Part shown: one piece after another, positions 51,094 to 61,680 of the stretch
Layout of the letters: every line of letters starts with the position of its first letter
Position numbering within the stretch: the first letter of the stretch is position 1
Assembly: GCA_028817895.1 (NCBI GenBank)
Contig: JAPPOQ010000026.1
Location: 1-64,000, forward strand
DNA length: 64,000 nt
Direction: 5' to 3'
Source of the DNA: Ahrensia sp.
GTDB lineage: Bacteria; Pseudomonadota; Alphaproteobacteria; Rhizobiales; Rhizobiaceae
The notes under the pieces: generated by a model
What the model was told of the DNA's origin: nothing
Seen by the model: only the letters and a program-made list of their open reading frames with translations
The model's database searches: none
Translations under genes and position numbers: made by a program

Positions 51094-51609
51094 TTACTGG
51101 AACAGCGCGACACGCAGGTCCTGCGCGTTGAAGACAGTTTCTCCGTCCGCCTTAACCCAGCCATTGGCGATGCCGAGAACCAGCTTGCCGCGCATCACAC
51201 GGCGGAAGTCAACACCATACTCAACCAGCGTGGTCGCGGGGGTGATTTGCCCGGTGAATTTGACTTCGCCGGTGGAGATTGCGCGACCCTTGCCCGGTTC
51301 GCCAAGCCAACCAAGATAGAATCCGGTCATCTGCCAAAGCGCATCAAGCCCCAGACAGCCCGGCATGACCGGATCGCCCTGAAAGTGGCAGGGAAAGAAC
51401 CAAAGATCTTCCCTGATGTCGAATTCCGCGCGGATATGGCCCTTGCCATGTTCGCCACCGTCCTCAGAAATCTCGGTGACGCGGTCGAACATCAGCATCG
51501 GAGGAAGAGGCAGTTGCGCATTTCCAGGGCCAAACAGTTCACCGCGCCCGCAGGCCAGCAGATCTTCATAGTCATAGCTGGATTTTTGCTCGGCCATGCC
51601 CTCATGCAC
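51094..51609 (-). CDS. fabA: 3-hydroxydecanoyl-ACP dehydratase/isomerase FabA
   Basis: [40 protein letters not shown]. Confidence 0.96.
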   Translation of the reverse strand: MHEGMAEQKSSYDYEDLLACGRGELFGPGNAQLPLPPMLMFDRVTEISEDGGEHGKGHIRAEFDIREDLWFFPCHFQGDPVMPGCLGLDALWQMTGFYLGWLGEPGKGRAISTGEVKFTGQITPATTLVEYGVDFRRVMRGKLVLGIANGWVKADGETVFNAQDLRVALFQ

Positions 51610-51785
51610 TTTCCGGGATCAGACTCATCAGCGTTCGGCTTACATGGCGCGCATATTGCGGTCAAACGTCGAATTGATGACGTGAGTGGTATATTGCGAC
51701 GATGCGCGCTCTGGCTTATTCTGTCTGTCAGGATAAAGCCTGTGCTGGGTGGCCTAATGCTGCGGCATGAATTGAGAGTTGCCAG

Positions 51786-52220
51786 TTGAGTGAACTGACG
51801 TCACAGGATGCGGTGCAGGACGAAGCCTTGCAACAGAGGCTGCGCGATGCCGGTTTGCGCCCCACGCGCCAGCGGCTTGCGCTGGCCGAGTTGTTGTTTT
51901 CCAAGGGCGATCGGCACGTCTCGGCAGAACTGCTGCATGAAGAGGCCGTCGCCGTCGGCGTGCCAGTGTCGCTCGCTACGGTCTACAACACGCTTCACCA
52001 ATTCAATCAGAGCGGGTTGTTGCGGGCCGTCTCGGTTGATTCCACCAAAACGTATTTTGACACCAACACCAGCGACCATCACCACTTCTTCATTGAAGAG
52101 GAGAACCGTGTGGTCGATGTCCCGGCATCTCACATCACCGTCAGCGATTTACCTGAACCTCCGCAGGGCATGGAAATTGCCCGCGTCGATGTGATCGTGC
52201 GATTGCGGGAAAAGGGATAG
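51786..52220 (+). CDS. irr: Iron response regulator Irr (Fur family)
   Basis: RDAGLRPTRQRLALAELLFSKGDRHVSAELLHEEAVAVGVPVSLATVYNTLHQF; TSDHHHFFIEE. TTG start; divergent from fabA. Confidence 0.93.
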   Translation: MSELTSQDAVQDEALQQRLRDAGLRPTRQRLALAELLFSKGDRHVSAELLHEEAVAVGVPVSLATVYNTLHQFNQSGLLRAVSVDSTKTYFDTNTSDHHHFFIEEENRVVDVPASHITVSDLPEPPQGMEIARVDVIVRLREKG

Positions 52221-52241
52221 TTTGAGCAGGGATAGCGCGGA

Positions 52242-52871
52242 TCAATCCGGCACTTTTTCTCCGGGGTAAACTCCCCAAAGCGACGTCTGGTCGATCCAGA
52301 AGGAAACGGTTTCGGCCTTCACCTCGCACCACAGGCCATCACACTGAATGATATCGACCTGAAGCCCCGGTTGAAGACGAGCGACGATGGCCGCGCTGTT
52401 GGCGGCATGGGATCTGCCGTCCAGAAACGATGCCTTGATAACATTGCCTGAGGTCGAAAAGCCGGATTTCGCGGCTTGGTTCTGCCTACGCCATGGCGCA
52501 ACGATTGCACTGCGCTTTCCTGTCAAGAGCGTGTGCAGCACCCATCCGGTCGTGCCATCCGCGTCGCGCACGCGGCGCCACTGGTCGAATTCCTGAATCA
52601 CCTCGACGGGAAGATAACGGCGCCGATAGTTCCAGTGGATCGGATATTTCCGACCTGGTCCTGCTCGCAGATTGACCGAATCCCGTTTGAAGCTGACAAA
52701 ACGAGGCAGCGGAAGGCCTGTTTCTCGTCCCACCTTGTCGCTTGTCTGGGCGGCATGAACGGCGCTGGCGATGTCTGCGAGCATCAGTCCGGTGAAGATC
52801 ATCAATCCCGCAAACGCAATCTTGATGAGAGTGATTGCGGGATGGACAGTCCGTCGTGAAAAGGCAGGCAA
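52242..52871 (-). CDS. SH3 domain-containing secreted/periplasmic protein
   Basis: Signal/TM N-terminus; LPRFVSFKRDSVNLRAGPGRKYPIHWNYRRRYLPVEVIQEFDQWRRVRDADGTTGWVL. Confidence 0.9.
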   Translation of the reverse strand: MPAFSRRTVHPAITLIKIAFAGLMIFTGLMLADIASAVHAAQTSDKVGRETGLPLPRFVSFKRDSVNLRAGPGRKYPIHWNYRRRYLPVEVIQEFDQWRRVRDADGTTGWVLHTLLTGKRSAIVAPWRRQNQAAKSGFSTSGNVIKASFLDGRSHAANSAAIVARLQPGLQVDIIQCDGLWCEVKAETVSFWIDQTSLWGVYPGEKVPD

Positions 52872-53079
52872 ACGCTTTACTCCTGGCGCAGAATGGCAAC
52901 GCCCATTGCGCTGCGCCTTCCGTCTGATAAGACTGAGCGGCCTGCGGGTGCACGCCTCGTCCGATCTTTCAAGCTTCGCCCAAGTCGGTTAAGGCAAGCC
53001 CAAAAAACAGCGTTAAGGAGAGATGAAGGCGCCGGATCGGTACCCTCATCCAGCGCGAGACGGGAAGGTGATGCGTCGT

Positions 53080-54078
53080 ATGAGTGCCAACAAACCGCGT
53101 GTCATCGTGACCCGAAAGCTGCCGGACGCCGCTGAAACTCGTATGCGCGAATTGTTCAACACGAGCCTCAATCTCGACGACACACCTTTCACGCGGGAAC
53201 AGCTTATCGAGGCGGTTGCGACGGCAGATGTGCTGGTGCCAACGATCAGCGACGATATCGATGCCGAATTGATCGGTAAGGCGGGAGAGCGCTTGCGCTT
53301 GATCGCCAATTTCGGAAACGGCACCGACAATGTCGATATCGCGGCCGCTACGGCCAAGGGCATCACTGTCACAAACACGCCCAAAGTACTCACTGATGAC
53401 ACCGCCGATATGATCATGGCCATGATAATGGCTGTTCCGCGCAGACTCGTTCAGGGCGCTCAGGTCATGATGAGCGAGGAAAGCTGGCCCGGCTGGTCAC
53501 CCACCTGGATGCTGGGTCGTCGCGTCACCGACAAACGTCTGGGAATCATCGGCATGGGCCGCATCGGTTCGGCAGTTGCGCGGCGCGCACGCGCCTTTGG
53601 TCTTGCGATCCACTATCACAATCCACAACCGGTGCATCCTGATCTGGAAGCGGAACTGGAAGCGACTTACTGGGACAGTCTCGACCAGATGCTGGCGCGG
53701 ATGGACATCATCTCGGTCAACTGCCCCTACACCCCGGCCACTTATCATCTCTTGTCTGAAAGACGGCTGAAACTGCTTCAGCCAACGGCCTATGTGGTTA
53801 ACGCCGCCCGCGGTGAAATCATCAATGAAGAAGCATTGATCGATGCGCTTGAGGCCGGATCGATTTCCGGCGCGGCGCTCGATGTGTTTGAAAATGAGCC
53901 TGCGGTTTCCGCTCGCATGCGCAAACTGGCCGAGGTCGGAAAGCTCGTCATGCTGCCGCATATGGGGTCTGCCACTGTGGAAGGCCGCAATGAGATGGGC
54001 GATAAGGTCATCATCAACATCCGCACATTTTTTGATGGCCACCGACCGCCGGATCGGGTGCTACCCAAAAGAGCGTAG
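53080..54078 (+). CDS. D-isomer-specific 2-hydroxyacid dehydrogenase (glyoxylate reductase/glycerate dehydrogenase-like)
   Basis: PRVIVTRKLPDAAETRM; LGIIGMGRIGSAVARRARAFGL; LPHMGSATVEGRNEMGD. Start at 53071 or 53080. Confidence 0.92.
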   Translation: MSANKPRVIVTRKLPDAAETRMRELFNTSLNLDDTPFTREQLIEAVATADVLVPTISDDIDAELIGKAGERLRLIANFGNGTDNVDIAAATAKGITVTNTPKVLTDDTADMIMAMIMAVPRRLVQGAQVMMSEESWPGWSPTWMLGRRVTDKRLGIIGMGRIGSAVARRARAFGLAIHYHNPQPVHPDLEAELEATYWDSLDQMLARMDIISVNCPYTPATYHLLSERRLKLLQPTAYVVNAARGEIINEEALIDALEAGSISGAALDVFENEPAVSARMRKLAEVGKLVMLPHMGSATVEGRNEMGDKVIINIRTFFDGHRPPDRVLPKRA

Positions 54079-54084
54079 ATTTTG

Positions 54085-55041
54085 CTACAGACGCGCCAGA
54101 AGCCTTTTGCGCGTTGGCTCGTCGATGAAGGCTGCCTCGATGGCCGTTTGCGTGCACCGGTCAATCGCTTCGGCCCCAAGACCGCAATCCCGTTCCGCAG
54201 TCTGATAGTCATAGCTCAGCGTGGTGTCGAAAAAGGGCGGATCATCGGAATTAATCGTTAAGGATACGCCAGCATCAAAGAGCCGTTTGAGGGGATGCGC
54301 TGCAAAATCCTGATAGACGCCAAGCGCGATGTTGGAGACGGGGCAGATTTCAAGCACGATCTCTTCATCGACAAGGCGGTCGACAAGCTTTGCATCCTCA
54401 ATTGATCGAACGCCGTGTCCGATACGCGTGACGCCAAGATTATCAAGCGCATCGTGCACGCTTTCAGCATCGGCGAATTCTCCGGCATGGCATGTCAGAC
54501 CAAGCCCGGCGTCAGATGCAATCTCAAAGGCGGGCGCAAAGTCCTCCGCAGCAAAGGCACGCTCATCGCCACCCATGCCGAAACCCGTCACCATGGGGTG
54601 TGGACTGGCTGCCACCGTTTCTGCCACCGCGATTGCAGCATGAGGGCCGAGATGGCGCACGCAAGTCATGATGATGCGTCCCTCGATGCCGCTTTCCTGA
54701 CGAGCATCGTCAATCCCTGCTGCCATGGCGTCGACGAGATCACCATAGTCGACACCCATCTGCGCGGCATGATCGGGTGAGCCGAACACTTCACCGTAAA
54801 TGGCACCCTGTTCGGCGAGACGACAATAATGATCATAGGTGAGCAATCGATAGTCTTCCCGCGACCGAAACACGGACGAGGCGCGGTCATAACAGTTCAG
54901 AAAGCTCGTAAAATCAGTCCAGATGTAGCGACCATCGCGGATCGTATCGGACAGATCGACATCATATTTGCGCGCCAAACGCTGAACGAGCGCCGGATGC
55001 GCGGCGCCTTCGATGTGACAATGAATTTCAGCCTTCACCAT
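54085..55041 (-). CDS. add: Adenosine deaminase
   Basis: KAEIHCHIEGAAHPALVQRLA; LTCHAGEFADAESVHDALDNLGVTRIGHGVRS; LTINSDDPPFFDTTL. Confidence 0.94.
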   Translation of the reverse strand: MVKAEIHCHIEGAAHPALVQRLARKYDVDLSDTIRDGRYIWTDFTSFLNCYDRASSVFRSREDYRLLTYDHYCRLAEQGAIYGEVFGSPDHAAQMGVDYGDLVDAMAAGIDDARQESGIEGRIIMTCVRHLGPHAAIAVAETVAASPHPMVTGFGMGGDERAFAAEDFAPAFEIASDAGLGLTCHAGEFADAESVHDALDNLGVTRIGHGVRSIEDAKLVDRLVDEEIVLEICPVSNIALGVYQDFAAHPLKRLFDAGVSLTINSDDPPFFDTTLSYDYQTAERDCGLGAEAIDRCTQTAIEAAFIDEPTRKRLLARL

Positions 55042-55050
55042 CGCTACACG

Positions 55051-56268
55051 TCAGATCAGGCTTTTGCCATAGGGGCCGACAGCAACCCCCAGATGCTGCG
55101 CAACCGTTGCGCCGATATCGGCAAACCCGTCGCGCAGCCCAAGATCACCGGTGGGAAGGTTGGGCCCGGCAATGAGCACCGGCACGCGTTCGCGGGTGTG
55201 GTCCGTGCCATGCCAGGTCGGGTCATTGCCGTGATCGGCGGTGAGGATCAGCATGTCGCCGGACCGCAGCTTTGCGAGCATTTCGGGAAGCCTTGCATCG
55301 AACCGTTCCAGGCAAGCGGCGTAGCCGGCCACATCGCGCCGGTGGCCATAGATCTGGTCGAAATCGATAAAATTGGTGAACACGAAATCGCCATCGGCGG
55401 CATCATCCATGGCCTGAAGCGTCGTGTCGACCATCGCGTCATTGCCATGTGCCTTGCGCACATCGGTGACACCGCGATGCGAAAAAATATCGGCGATTTT
55501 GCCGACAGCAAAGACTCCGTGCTCATCGTCCTCCAGTCTGTCGAGCAGAGTGGGCAAGGGGGGTGGTACGGAATAGTCGCGCCGATTGGGCGTGCGTTCA
55601 AAACTCTCCGCAGACTTGCCGATGAAAGGCCGGGCGATCACGCGGCCTATATTGTAGGCATCTGCCAGTTCGCGCGTTGTCTGGCACAAATCGTAGAGAC
55701 GGTTCAGCCCGAAGAATTCCTCATGCGCTGCGATTTGAATCACGGAGTCGGCTGACGTGTAGATGATTGGCTTGCCGCTGGTGACATGCCCAACGCCAAG
55801 CTCTTCAATCACGCCTGTGCCTGATGCGTGCTTGTTGCCCAGAATGCCGGGAATGTCTGCGCGTTCGATAATGGCTTTGGTCAACGCTTCGGGAAAAGCC
55901 GGTTGCGTGTTGGGGAAATAGCCCCAATCCTGTTGCAGCGGCACACCAGCAATCTCCCAATGGCCGGTGATCGTGTCCTTTCCAGCTGAGTGCTCCGTGA
56001 CCGCCGCAAAGCCACCAGTTGCTGGCCCGTCAAATTGAAAACCGGCAGGCCGTTCGCCGGTTGCAAGGTCGCAAGCCAAGCCCAGCCCCAGCCTCTCCAT
56101 ATGGGGCAAGGAAAGTGGGCCATCGCGCTTACTGTTGTCAGCTTTTCCCTCGGCGCAGGCGGCCGCAATATGGCCAACCGTGTTTGCACCTTCATCGCCA
56201 AATTGGGCGGCATCGGGTGCGCCGCCAATCCCCACCGAATCCAACACAAACAAAAAGGCGCGCGCCAT
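55051..56268 (-). CDS. deoB: Phosphopentomutase
   Basis: [70 protein letters not shown]. Confidence 0.97.
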   Translation of the reverse strand: MARAFLFVLDSVGIGGAPDAAQFGDEGANTVGHIAAACAEGKADNSKRDGPLSLPHMERLGLGLACDLATGERPAGFQFDGPATGGFAAVTEHSAGKDTITGHWEIAGVPLQQDWGYFPNTQPAFPEALTKAIIERADIPGILGNKHASGTGVIEELGVGHVTSGKPIIYTSADSVIQIAAHEEFFGLNRLYDLCQTTRELADAYNIGRVIARPFIGKSAESFERTPNRRDYSVPPPLPTLLDRLEDDEHGVFAVGKIADIFSHRGVTDVRKAHGNDAMVDTTLQAMDDAADGDFVFTNFIDFDQIYGHRRDVAGYAACLERFDARLPEMLAKLRSGDMLILTADHGNDPTWHGTDHTRERVPVLIAGPNLPTGDLGLRDGFADIGATVAQHLGVAVGPYGKSLI

Positions 56269-56324
56269 GCCAATCTCCAGAATGCTGCCCGAGTTTGGCA
56301 GGCAAGGTGGGTGCCGTCAAAGCG

Positions 56325-57083
56325 TCAATAGACAACGCCGACAAGATAAAGCCCGTGTGGCGGCGCAACGGGTGCGCAGGCGCACCGGTCCTTCGCTTGC
56401 AGCGATGCTTCAAGGTCGGATGCCGTCCATTTGCCTGAGCCGACTTCCTTTAGCGCTCCGGCAATCGACCGTACCTGATTGTGCAGGAACGAACGGGCGG
56501 CAACATCGATCTCGATGACCGCCGGTAACGCCTGCGTTTCCTTCTCGCGAACCGCGATGCGATCAAGCGTCTTTACCGGCGACTGTGCTTGACATTCCGT
56601 GGAACGAAACGTTGTGAAGTCGTGCTCCCCAACCAGAAGCTGCGCTGCCTCATGCATGGCGTCGACATTCAACGCCTGCTTTACATTCCAGGCCCGCCCG
56701 GCATCCACGGTGAGCGGCGCACGGCGCGCCATGATGCGGTAGATGTAGTGGCGCTGTGTTGCGGAAAAGCGCGCATGAAAACTGTCATCGACTTCCGAGC
56801 AGTCAAGAATCGCGATTGGTTCGCCTGCATCGCGCAGATGAGCGTTCAGTGCTTCCATCACCCGAAAGGGAGCCCAGGGTCGTTCCAGATCAGCATGGGC
56901 GACTTGCGCCAGTGCGTGCACGCCCGCATCGGTGCGCCCCGCGCCATAGACCGTTGGCGCGCTCTCGCCCAGCCGGTTTAGCGCGGCTTCCAATGCGCCC
57001 TGAACGGAACGGCGGTCATCCTGACGTTGCCAGCCGCTATAGGGCGCACCGTCATATTCAATGGTGAAACGATAGCGCGACAC
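56325..57083 (-). CDS. truA: tRNA pseudouridine synthase A
   Basis: [38 protein letters not shown]. Confidence 0.96.
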   Translation of the reverse strand: MSRYRFTIEYDGAPYSGWQRQDDRRSVQGALEAALNRLGESAPTVYGAGRTDAGVHALAQVAHADLERPWAPFRVMEALNAHLRDAGEPIAILDCSEVDDSFHARFSATQRHYIYRIMARRAPLTVDAGRAWNVKQALNVDAMHEAAQLLVGEHDFTTFRSTECQAQSPVKTLDRIAVREKETQALPAVIEIDVAARSFLHNQVRSIAGALKEVGSGKWTASDLEASLQAKDRCACAPVAPPHGLYLVGVVY

Positions 57084-57086
57084 AGT

Positions 57087-58025
57087 TCAGGTCAGCACTG
57101 TGCCGAGCGCAAGCGCATTGCCAAGTGCAAACTCTTGGCTGGACATGGGCTTCGCCCCGGCCTTTTGCACTTTGGACAAGCGAACCGCGCCGTCCTGGGT
57201 TTTGATGGTTAACGCTCCGATAACGGTGCCGTGGACCGCCGTACTGGCCTCATCCACGATCTCCGCCGCCAGCACTTTCACCCTGTGCAGCTTTCCGCCA
57301 AGCGGCAGTTCACACCACGCACCCGGAAAGGGCGACAGGCCATGGATGTGCCGCACGACGTCTTTGGCTGACCTGTTCCAGTCAATGCGCGCTTCTCTCT
57401 TGCTGATCTTGTCAGCGTAGCATGCGCCGTCATCTGGCTGATCGACAAGCGACAGAGTTCCAACCTCCAGGGCGGCCATCGCATCGACCATGAGCTTGGC
57501 AGCATGACCGGCGAGAGCATCATGCAGTTCACCTGCCGTGGTGTTATCGTCGATCGCGACACGCGTTGTCAGCGCCACTGGACCCGTGTCGAGACCAACA
57601 TCCATTTTCATGATCATGACACCGGTTTCTTCATCGCCAGCCATGATCGCGCGTTGAATGGGGGCGGCGCCGCGCCAGCGCGGCAGCAGAGATGCGTGCG
57701 CGTTGTAGCAGCCATGTTTGGGCGCATCGAGGATCGCTTGAGGAAGAAGCATCCCATAGGCGATGACCACGGCGGCATCGGCATTCAACGCATGAAAGCG
57801 CTGCTGATCACTTTCGCCTTTCAACGAAAGCGGCGTGGAGACCGGAATGCCAAGCGCTTCCGCGGCCTTCTGAATGGATGAAGGCTTGAGATCCAAACCG
57901 CGGCGCCCCGCCGATCGCGGCGGCTGGGTGTAGCAAGCGATGATCTCATGACCGGCGTCATGCAGCGCATGCAGGGTCGGGACTGAAAAGCTCGGTGTCC
58001 CCATGAAGACGAGGCGCAGCGACAT
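57087..58025 (-). CDS. fmt: Methionyl-tRNA formyltransferase
   Basis: LRLVFMGTPSFSVPTLHAL; NAHASLLPRWRGAAPIQRAIMAGDEETGVMIMKMDVGLDTGP. Confidence 0.97.
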   Translation of the reverse strand: MSLRLVFMGTPSFSVPTLHALHDAGHEIIACYTQPPRSAGRRGLDLKPSSIQKAAEALGIPVSTPLSLKGESDQQRFHALNADAAVVIAYGMLLPQAILDAPKHGCYNAHASLLPRWRGAAPIQRAIMAGDEETGVMIMKMDVGLDTGPVALTTRVAIDDNTTAGELHDALAGHAAKLMVDAMAALEVGTLSLVDQPDDGACYADKISKREARIDWNRSAKDVVRHIHGLSPFPGAWCELPLGGKLHRVKVLAAEIVDEASTAVHGTVIGALTIKTQDGAVRLSKVQKAGAKPMSSQEFALGNALALGTVLT

Positions 58026-58029
58026 TTGC

Positions 58030-58608
58030 TTAACCCAGAAACTTCGTGCGGTTCTGCCGGGCGATCTTCGTGAACTTGCGCACCACCATATCGCGCTTCA
58101 GTCGAGACAAATAGTCAATGAACAGCTTGCCATTGAGGTGATCAATCTCATGTTGAAGGCAAACGGACAGCAGTCCATCAGCTTCCAGCAGCTGCTCCTT
58201 GCCGTCACGGTCAAGATATTTCACCGTGCAGCCGGCCGGTCTTTCCACCTCGGCGAAATAGTCTGGGATCGACAGGCAGCCTTCTTCATAGCTGGATGTC
58301 GTATCGCCTAAGTTGACGATTTCGGGATTGATCAAAAAGATCGGATCGCGCTCCTCCTCACCCGTTTCGCCGCGTTGCGGTGTGCCGTCTCCGTCCTCTT
58401 CATTGTCCGCACGTTTGGTGCAGTCCATCGTGACGACACGCAGAGGTTCTCCCACCTGAATCGCCGCAAGGCCAATGCCGGGCGCCTCATACATGGTCTC
58501 TAGCATGTCATCGAGAAAGGCGTGCAATTGGGCATCGATGCGCTCCACAGGCTTCGACGTGACGCGCAGGATGGGGTCAGGCAATTTGACGATGGGAAGC
58601 GAAGACAT
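58030..58608 (-). CDS. def: Peptide deformylase
   Basis: [51 protein letters not shown]. Start at Met 58608. Confidence 0.96.
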   Translation of the reverse strand: MSSLPIVKLPDPILRVTSKPVERIDAQLHAFLDDMLETMYEAPGIGLAAIQVGEPLRVVTMDCTKRADNEEDGDGTPQRGETGEEERDPIFLINPEIVNLGDTTSSYEEGCLSIPDYFAEVERPAGCTVKYLDRDGKEQLLEADGLLSVCLQHEIDHLNGKLFIDYLSRLKRDMVVRKFTKIARQNRTKFLG

Positions 58609-58639
58609 GAGCCCGAGATAGGGCGTGCCGGAAGGGTGG

Positions 58640-59305
58640 TCAACCAAGCCATCGTTCGGTCGGCTGCGGATAGGAAATTCCGCGCAAAGGCGGAAAGTCA
58701 GCGTAACGGTCTTGGCGCTGTTTCAGGGGTTCGTCTGGCTCCTGACCGGCACGAAGCAGCAAGCCTTTCGGAGCGATGTAGGAGCCGATGGACTGCTGCG
58801 GCGCCTCGCTCCATGTCAGGTTGAAGGCGGCAAGTTTCGGAAAGAAATACATCTGCGAGTAAGGCAGATGGTCATGGACCCACCAGGCGAGATCACGCCA
58901 GTCGCGCCCTTGCTCGTAACGATCGGCAAACCACGGTACGACCACGCTTACACACGCGCCGAGATGTCCATTTGCATCGCGCTGGTCCCAAATGTGGTTT
59001 GCGACTGTTTTCTCATTGCTGGAGCACTTTTGCGGTTTCACCTGCGTCGCGCCGAAATGGTTGAGCACCTGTGAGCGCAAGCCGGAGCGGACTTCAATGG
59101 GACCGAAGGTTTCAACCAGCGGGTCGAGCAGATGCGTTGCCAAGCCACGACCGGCAGCGATGGCGGTATCGGGATCGTCTGGAATGTTGGGCTTGCCAAA
59201 AAAGTTGCCAATCTCCGAATACAAAAAGTTGCGCATGAAGAAGTGGCGCGAGAGTCGTACCCGACCAAGCTCCTCCAGAGCGGTGTATGAGCTGGGTCTG
59301 CGCAT
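58640..59305 (-). CDS. Conserved hypothetical protein, possibly peptidase M15-like
   Basis: Full-length soluble ORF in a gene-tight context ([18 protein letters not shown]...[21 protein letters not shown]). Family call from memory only. Confidence 0.55.
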   Translation of the reverse strand: MRRPSSYTALEELGRVRLSRHFFMRNFLYSEIGNFFGKPNIPDDPDTAIAAGRGLATHLLDPLVETFGPIEVRSGLRSQVLNHFGATQVKPQKCSSNEKTVANHIWDQRDANGHLGACVSVVVPWFADRYEQGRDWRDLAWWVHDHLPYSQMYFFPKLAAFNLTWSEAPQQSIGSYIAPKGLLLRAGQEPDEPLKQRQDRYADFPPLRGISYPQPTERWLG

Positions 59306-59323
59306 GGTTCCAACCCTTGTCGA

Positions 59324-61645
59324 TTACTTAGAGGTGGCCCTGAACACGCCATCCCAGTTTTCAGGAACACCTTCTGTTTGCATGGTCTCGAGCCGTTCTT
59401 GAAGGCGGTTGTAGAGCGTGTCGAGATTTACATCCGGCAGTGATGTTGAGGCTTCACGCGCGGGCCCCAACGCCTTCAGAGCGCTCTCCAGATCGGCCGC
59501 GAAGTAAAGCTCCATCACCCGGTGATGGGCCTGCTCGGCTCTTTCGACCTGTTCGGCTTCCATGGAGGCCTTCGGTCCAATCAGAGTGTGGACCGACAGA
59601 GGCTCGCGCCGACCGACGACGCCAACCCGGTCGACCATCAATACGAGCATCTCGCCATCTTGCGTGAGGGTTTCCTGCGAAACGAGATTATCGACGCCAT
59701 ACAACTTGGTGAGACCTTCAATGCGCGAGGCTACATTGACCGCATCGCCAATCGCCGAATAGCTGAAGCGTTGCTGTGACCCCAGATTGCCGACGCAGCA
59801 CAGACCGGTATTGAGACCAATTCCAATACTGATCGGTCGCACCGCATGCATGTTGAGCGCCGCAAGCTCGTGTCGCATGTCAAGGACAGCCTGCGCGGCA
59901 AGGTTGCGATGGTCTAGCTGATCGAGAGGCGCATTCCAGAACGCCATGATTGCATCGCCCATATATTTGTCGATTGTCGCCCCACGTCGCAAAAGCGCAT
60001 CCGTCATAGGCGTCAGAAAATCATTGAGCAGATCGGTCAACTCGGTCGGTGCGAGACCTTCCGACAGCGAGGTGAAACCTCGAATATCACAGAACAGAAT
60101 CGTGAGTTCGCGGTCTTCGCCACCCAGGGTCAGCGCATCCGGGCTGTCGGCCAGTCGCTCAACCATGGTTGGCGACAGATAGTGTGCGAAGGCGTTGCGG
60201 ACAAAGGCGCTTTGCCGTTCTGTTATCAAAAGCTTAACCGCCACCCCGCTGCCATAGGCGGCCAACAGCGAAAGCAAAGGCACGGTGGGGCTGAACAATT
60301 GGCCATATTGCGAAAAGGCAACCCAGCACCCCGCGACCACGGCTGCTGCAAGCGATGTAGCCACAATCGAATTGCCCACCGGATTCAAGACCGGCATGAA
60401 GGCGAGCAACAGCAGGACCGCAATTACGGCGGCAAAGCGTTCCACGCCGCGAGCAATATCGGCACGGTTGATGTGATTGCCGGAGATGATCTGGTCAATG
60501 ATATCGGCGTGAATGGTGACGCCCGGCACAACCGGCTGCAAGGTTGTGGCTCTCAGATCCAAAAGACCGGGGGCTGATGTGCCCACCAGAACGATATGGC
60601 CGGCGAAGGCCGCTTCCAGATCGGCTGCGGTAAGCCCGTGCTCTTGCGGGAACAGAACCCGACTTGCGGACATGATGGGCTTTGCATCCGAGCGCGAATG
60701 ATAGATCGTCAGCGCCCCATCCTCGTTCACCGGAACTTCAAGGGCGCCCACCTGCATGGATACAAGCGCGAGATTGCCCGTATCCGCCTGCCCGCTGCCG
60801 TCACTGCTTTTCATGATCACCGCGCCCGCCCCCTGCGCGACACGCAGGGATTCGACAGCGAGCGACGGATACCACCGACCGTTCATGCCCTGCATGAGCC
60901 TGACGCGGCGCACGACAGCATCATTCTGCCCTTCAAAGGCGAAGTTGAAATTGCCGATGCCCAAGGCGGCATTGTCGAGCGATTCAAGATTGCGCACTGC
61001 CTGAATGCCCTTTTGCATCAGATGCGGCGGTTCGGAACCGACAAAGGCCTGTCCAGCCTTCGGTTCAGGAGGCGCCGATGTCGCGGATGGGTCAAAAATC
61101 AGGCCGGTTACCACCCTGTATCGCGCAAAAACCTCAGAAAGATATTGATCGTGATCGAGCGTCGGCATGTCGCCGGGCACCTCGATATCCAACCCTCTTT
61201 CACGCAACGTTTCGATGGTCTTCACCGGAGACGTGCGGTCGGACTCGGAAAAAATCATGTCGAAGGTAATCGTCGCCGCACCAGCATCGCCGATGGTTTG
61301 CGTTAGCTCGGCAATTGTGGTTCGCGGCCAGGGCCATTGGCCCAGCCGCTTGATGGACGTCTCGTCAATGTCGACGATTTTGACGGCGGACCCGGCCCAC
61401 TCGCGTGGCTTGATCTGTTGATAGGCGTCGAACACCAGCGTGTCCAAGCGCTGTAGCGGATCGGTTGGCCAAAGCGCCAAAATCCAAACTGCGACGGCGC
61501 TTGCCATCCCAAAGGTCCATATCGTGGCGAATTTGTTGCGAAAAAAACGCAGCTTTCGAAAATTCGGCCAGTTATCGCCAGGCAATCCTACAGACCTCCC
61601 TTGACTCCCGTTAAGCACTTTAAAACAAGAGCGTGGGGGCACCAA
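59324..61645 (-). CDS. CHASE2 domain-containing class III adenylate/guanylate cyclase
   Basis: N-terminal CHASE2 (AVKIVDIDETSIKRLGQWPWPR), three TMs, cyclase domain (LTILFCDIRGFTSLSEGLAPTEL, IDKYMGDAIMAFWNAP). Start uncertain. Confidence 0.93.
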   Translation of the reverse strand: MVPPRSCFKVLNGSQGRSVGLPGDNWPNFRKLRFFRNKFATIWTFGMASAVAVWILALWPTDPLQRLDTLVFDAYQQIKPREWAGSAVKIVDIDETSIKRLGQWPWPRTTIAELTQTIGDAGAATITFDMIFSESDRTSPVKTIETLRERGLDIEVPGDMPTLDHDQYLSEVFARYRVVTGLIFDPSATSAPPEPKAGQAFVGSEPPHLMQKGIQAVRNLESLDNAALGIGNFNFAFEGQNDAVVRRVRLMQGMNGRWYPSLAVESLRVAQGAGAVIMKSSDGSGQADTGNLALVSMQVGALEVPVNEDGALTIYHSRSDAKPIMSASRVLFPQEHGLTAADLEAAFAGHIVLVGTSAPGLLDLRATTLQPVVPGVTIHADIIDQIISGNHINRADIARGVERFAAVIAVLLLLAFMPVLNPVGNSIVATSLAAAVVAGCWVAFSQYGQLFSPTVPLLSLLAAYGSGVAVKLLITERQSAFVRNAFAHYLSPTMVERLADSPDALTLGGEDRELTILFCDIRGFTSLSEGLAPTELTDLLNDFLTPMTDALLRRGATIDKYMGDAIMAFWNAPLDQLDHRNLAAQAVLDMRHELAALNMHAVRPISIGIGLNTGLCCVGNLGSQQRFSYSAIGDAVNVASRIEGLTKLYGVDNLVSQETLTQDGEMLVLMVDRVGVVGRREPLSVHTLIGPKASMEAEQVERAEQAHHRVMELYFAADLESALKALGPAREASTSLPDVNLDTLYNRLQERLETMQTEGVPENWDGVFRATSK

Positions 61646-61680
61646 TCGCTGATTTGGTGGTTACGGTAATGGTTCAGCTG

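Noticed and set aside
46831-56268. upp, add and deoB as a novel nucleoside-salvage island
   Set aside because: Clustering of these salvage genes is common in alphaproteobacteria, and here they are separated by unrelated fab/irr genes.
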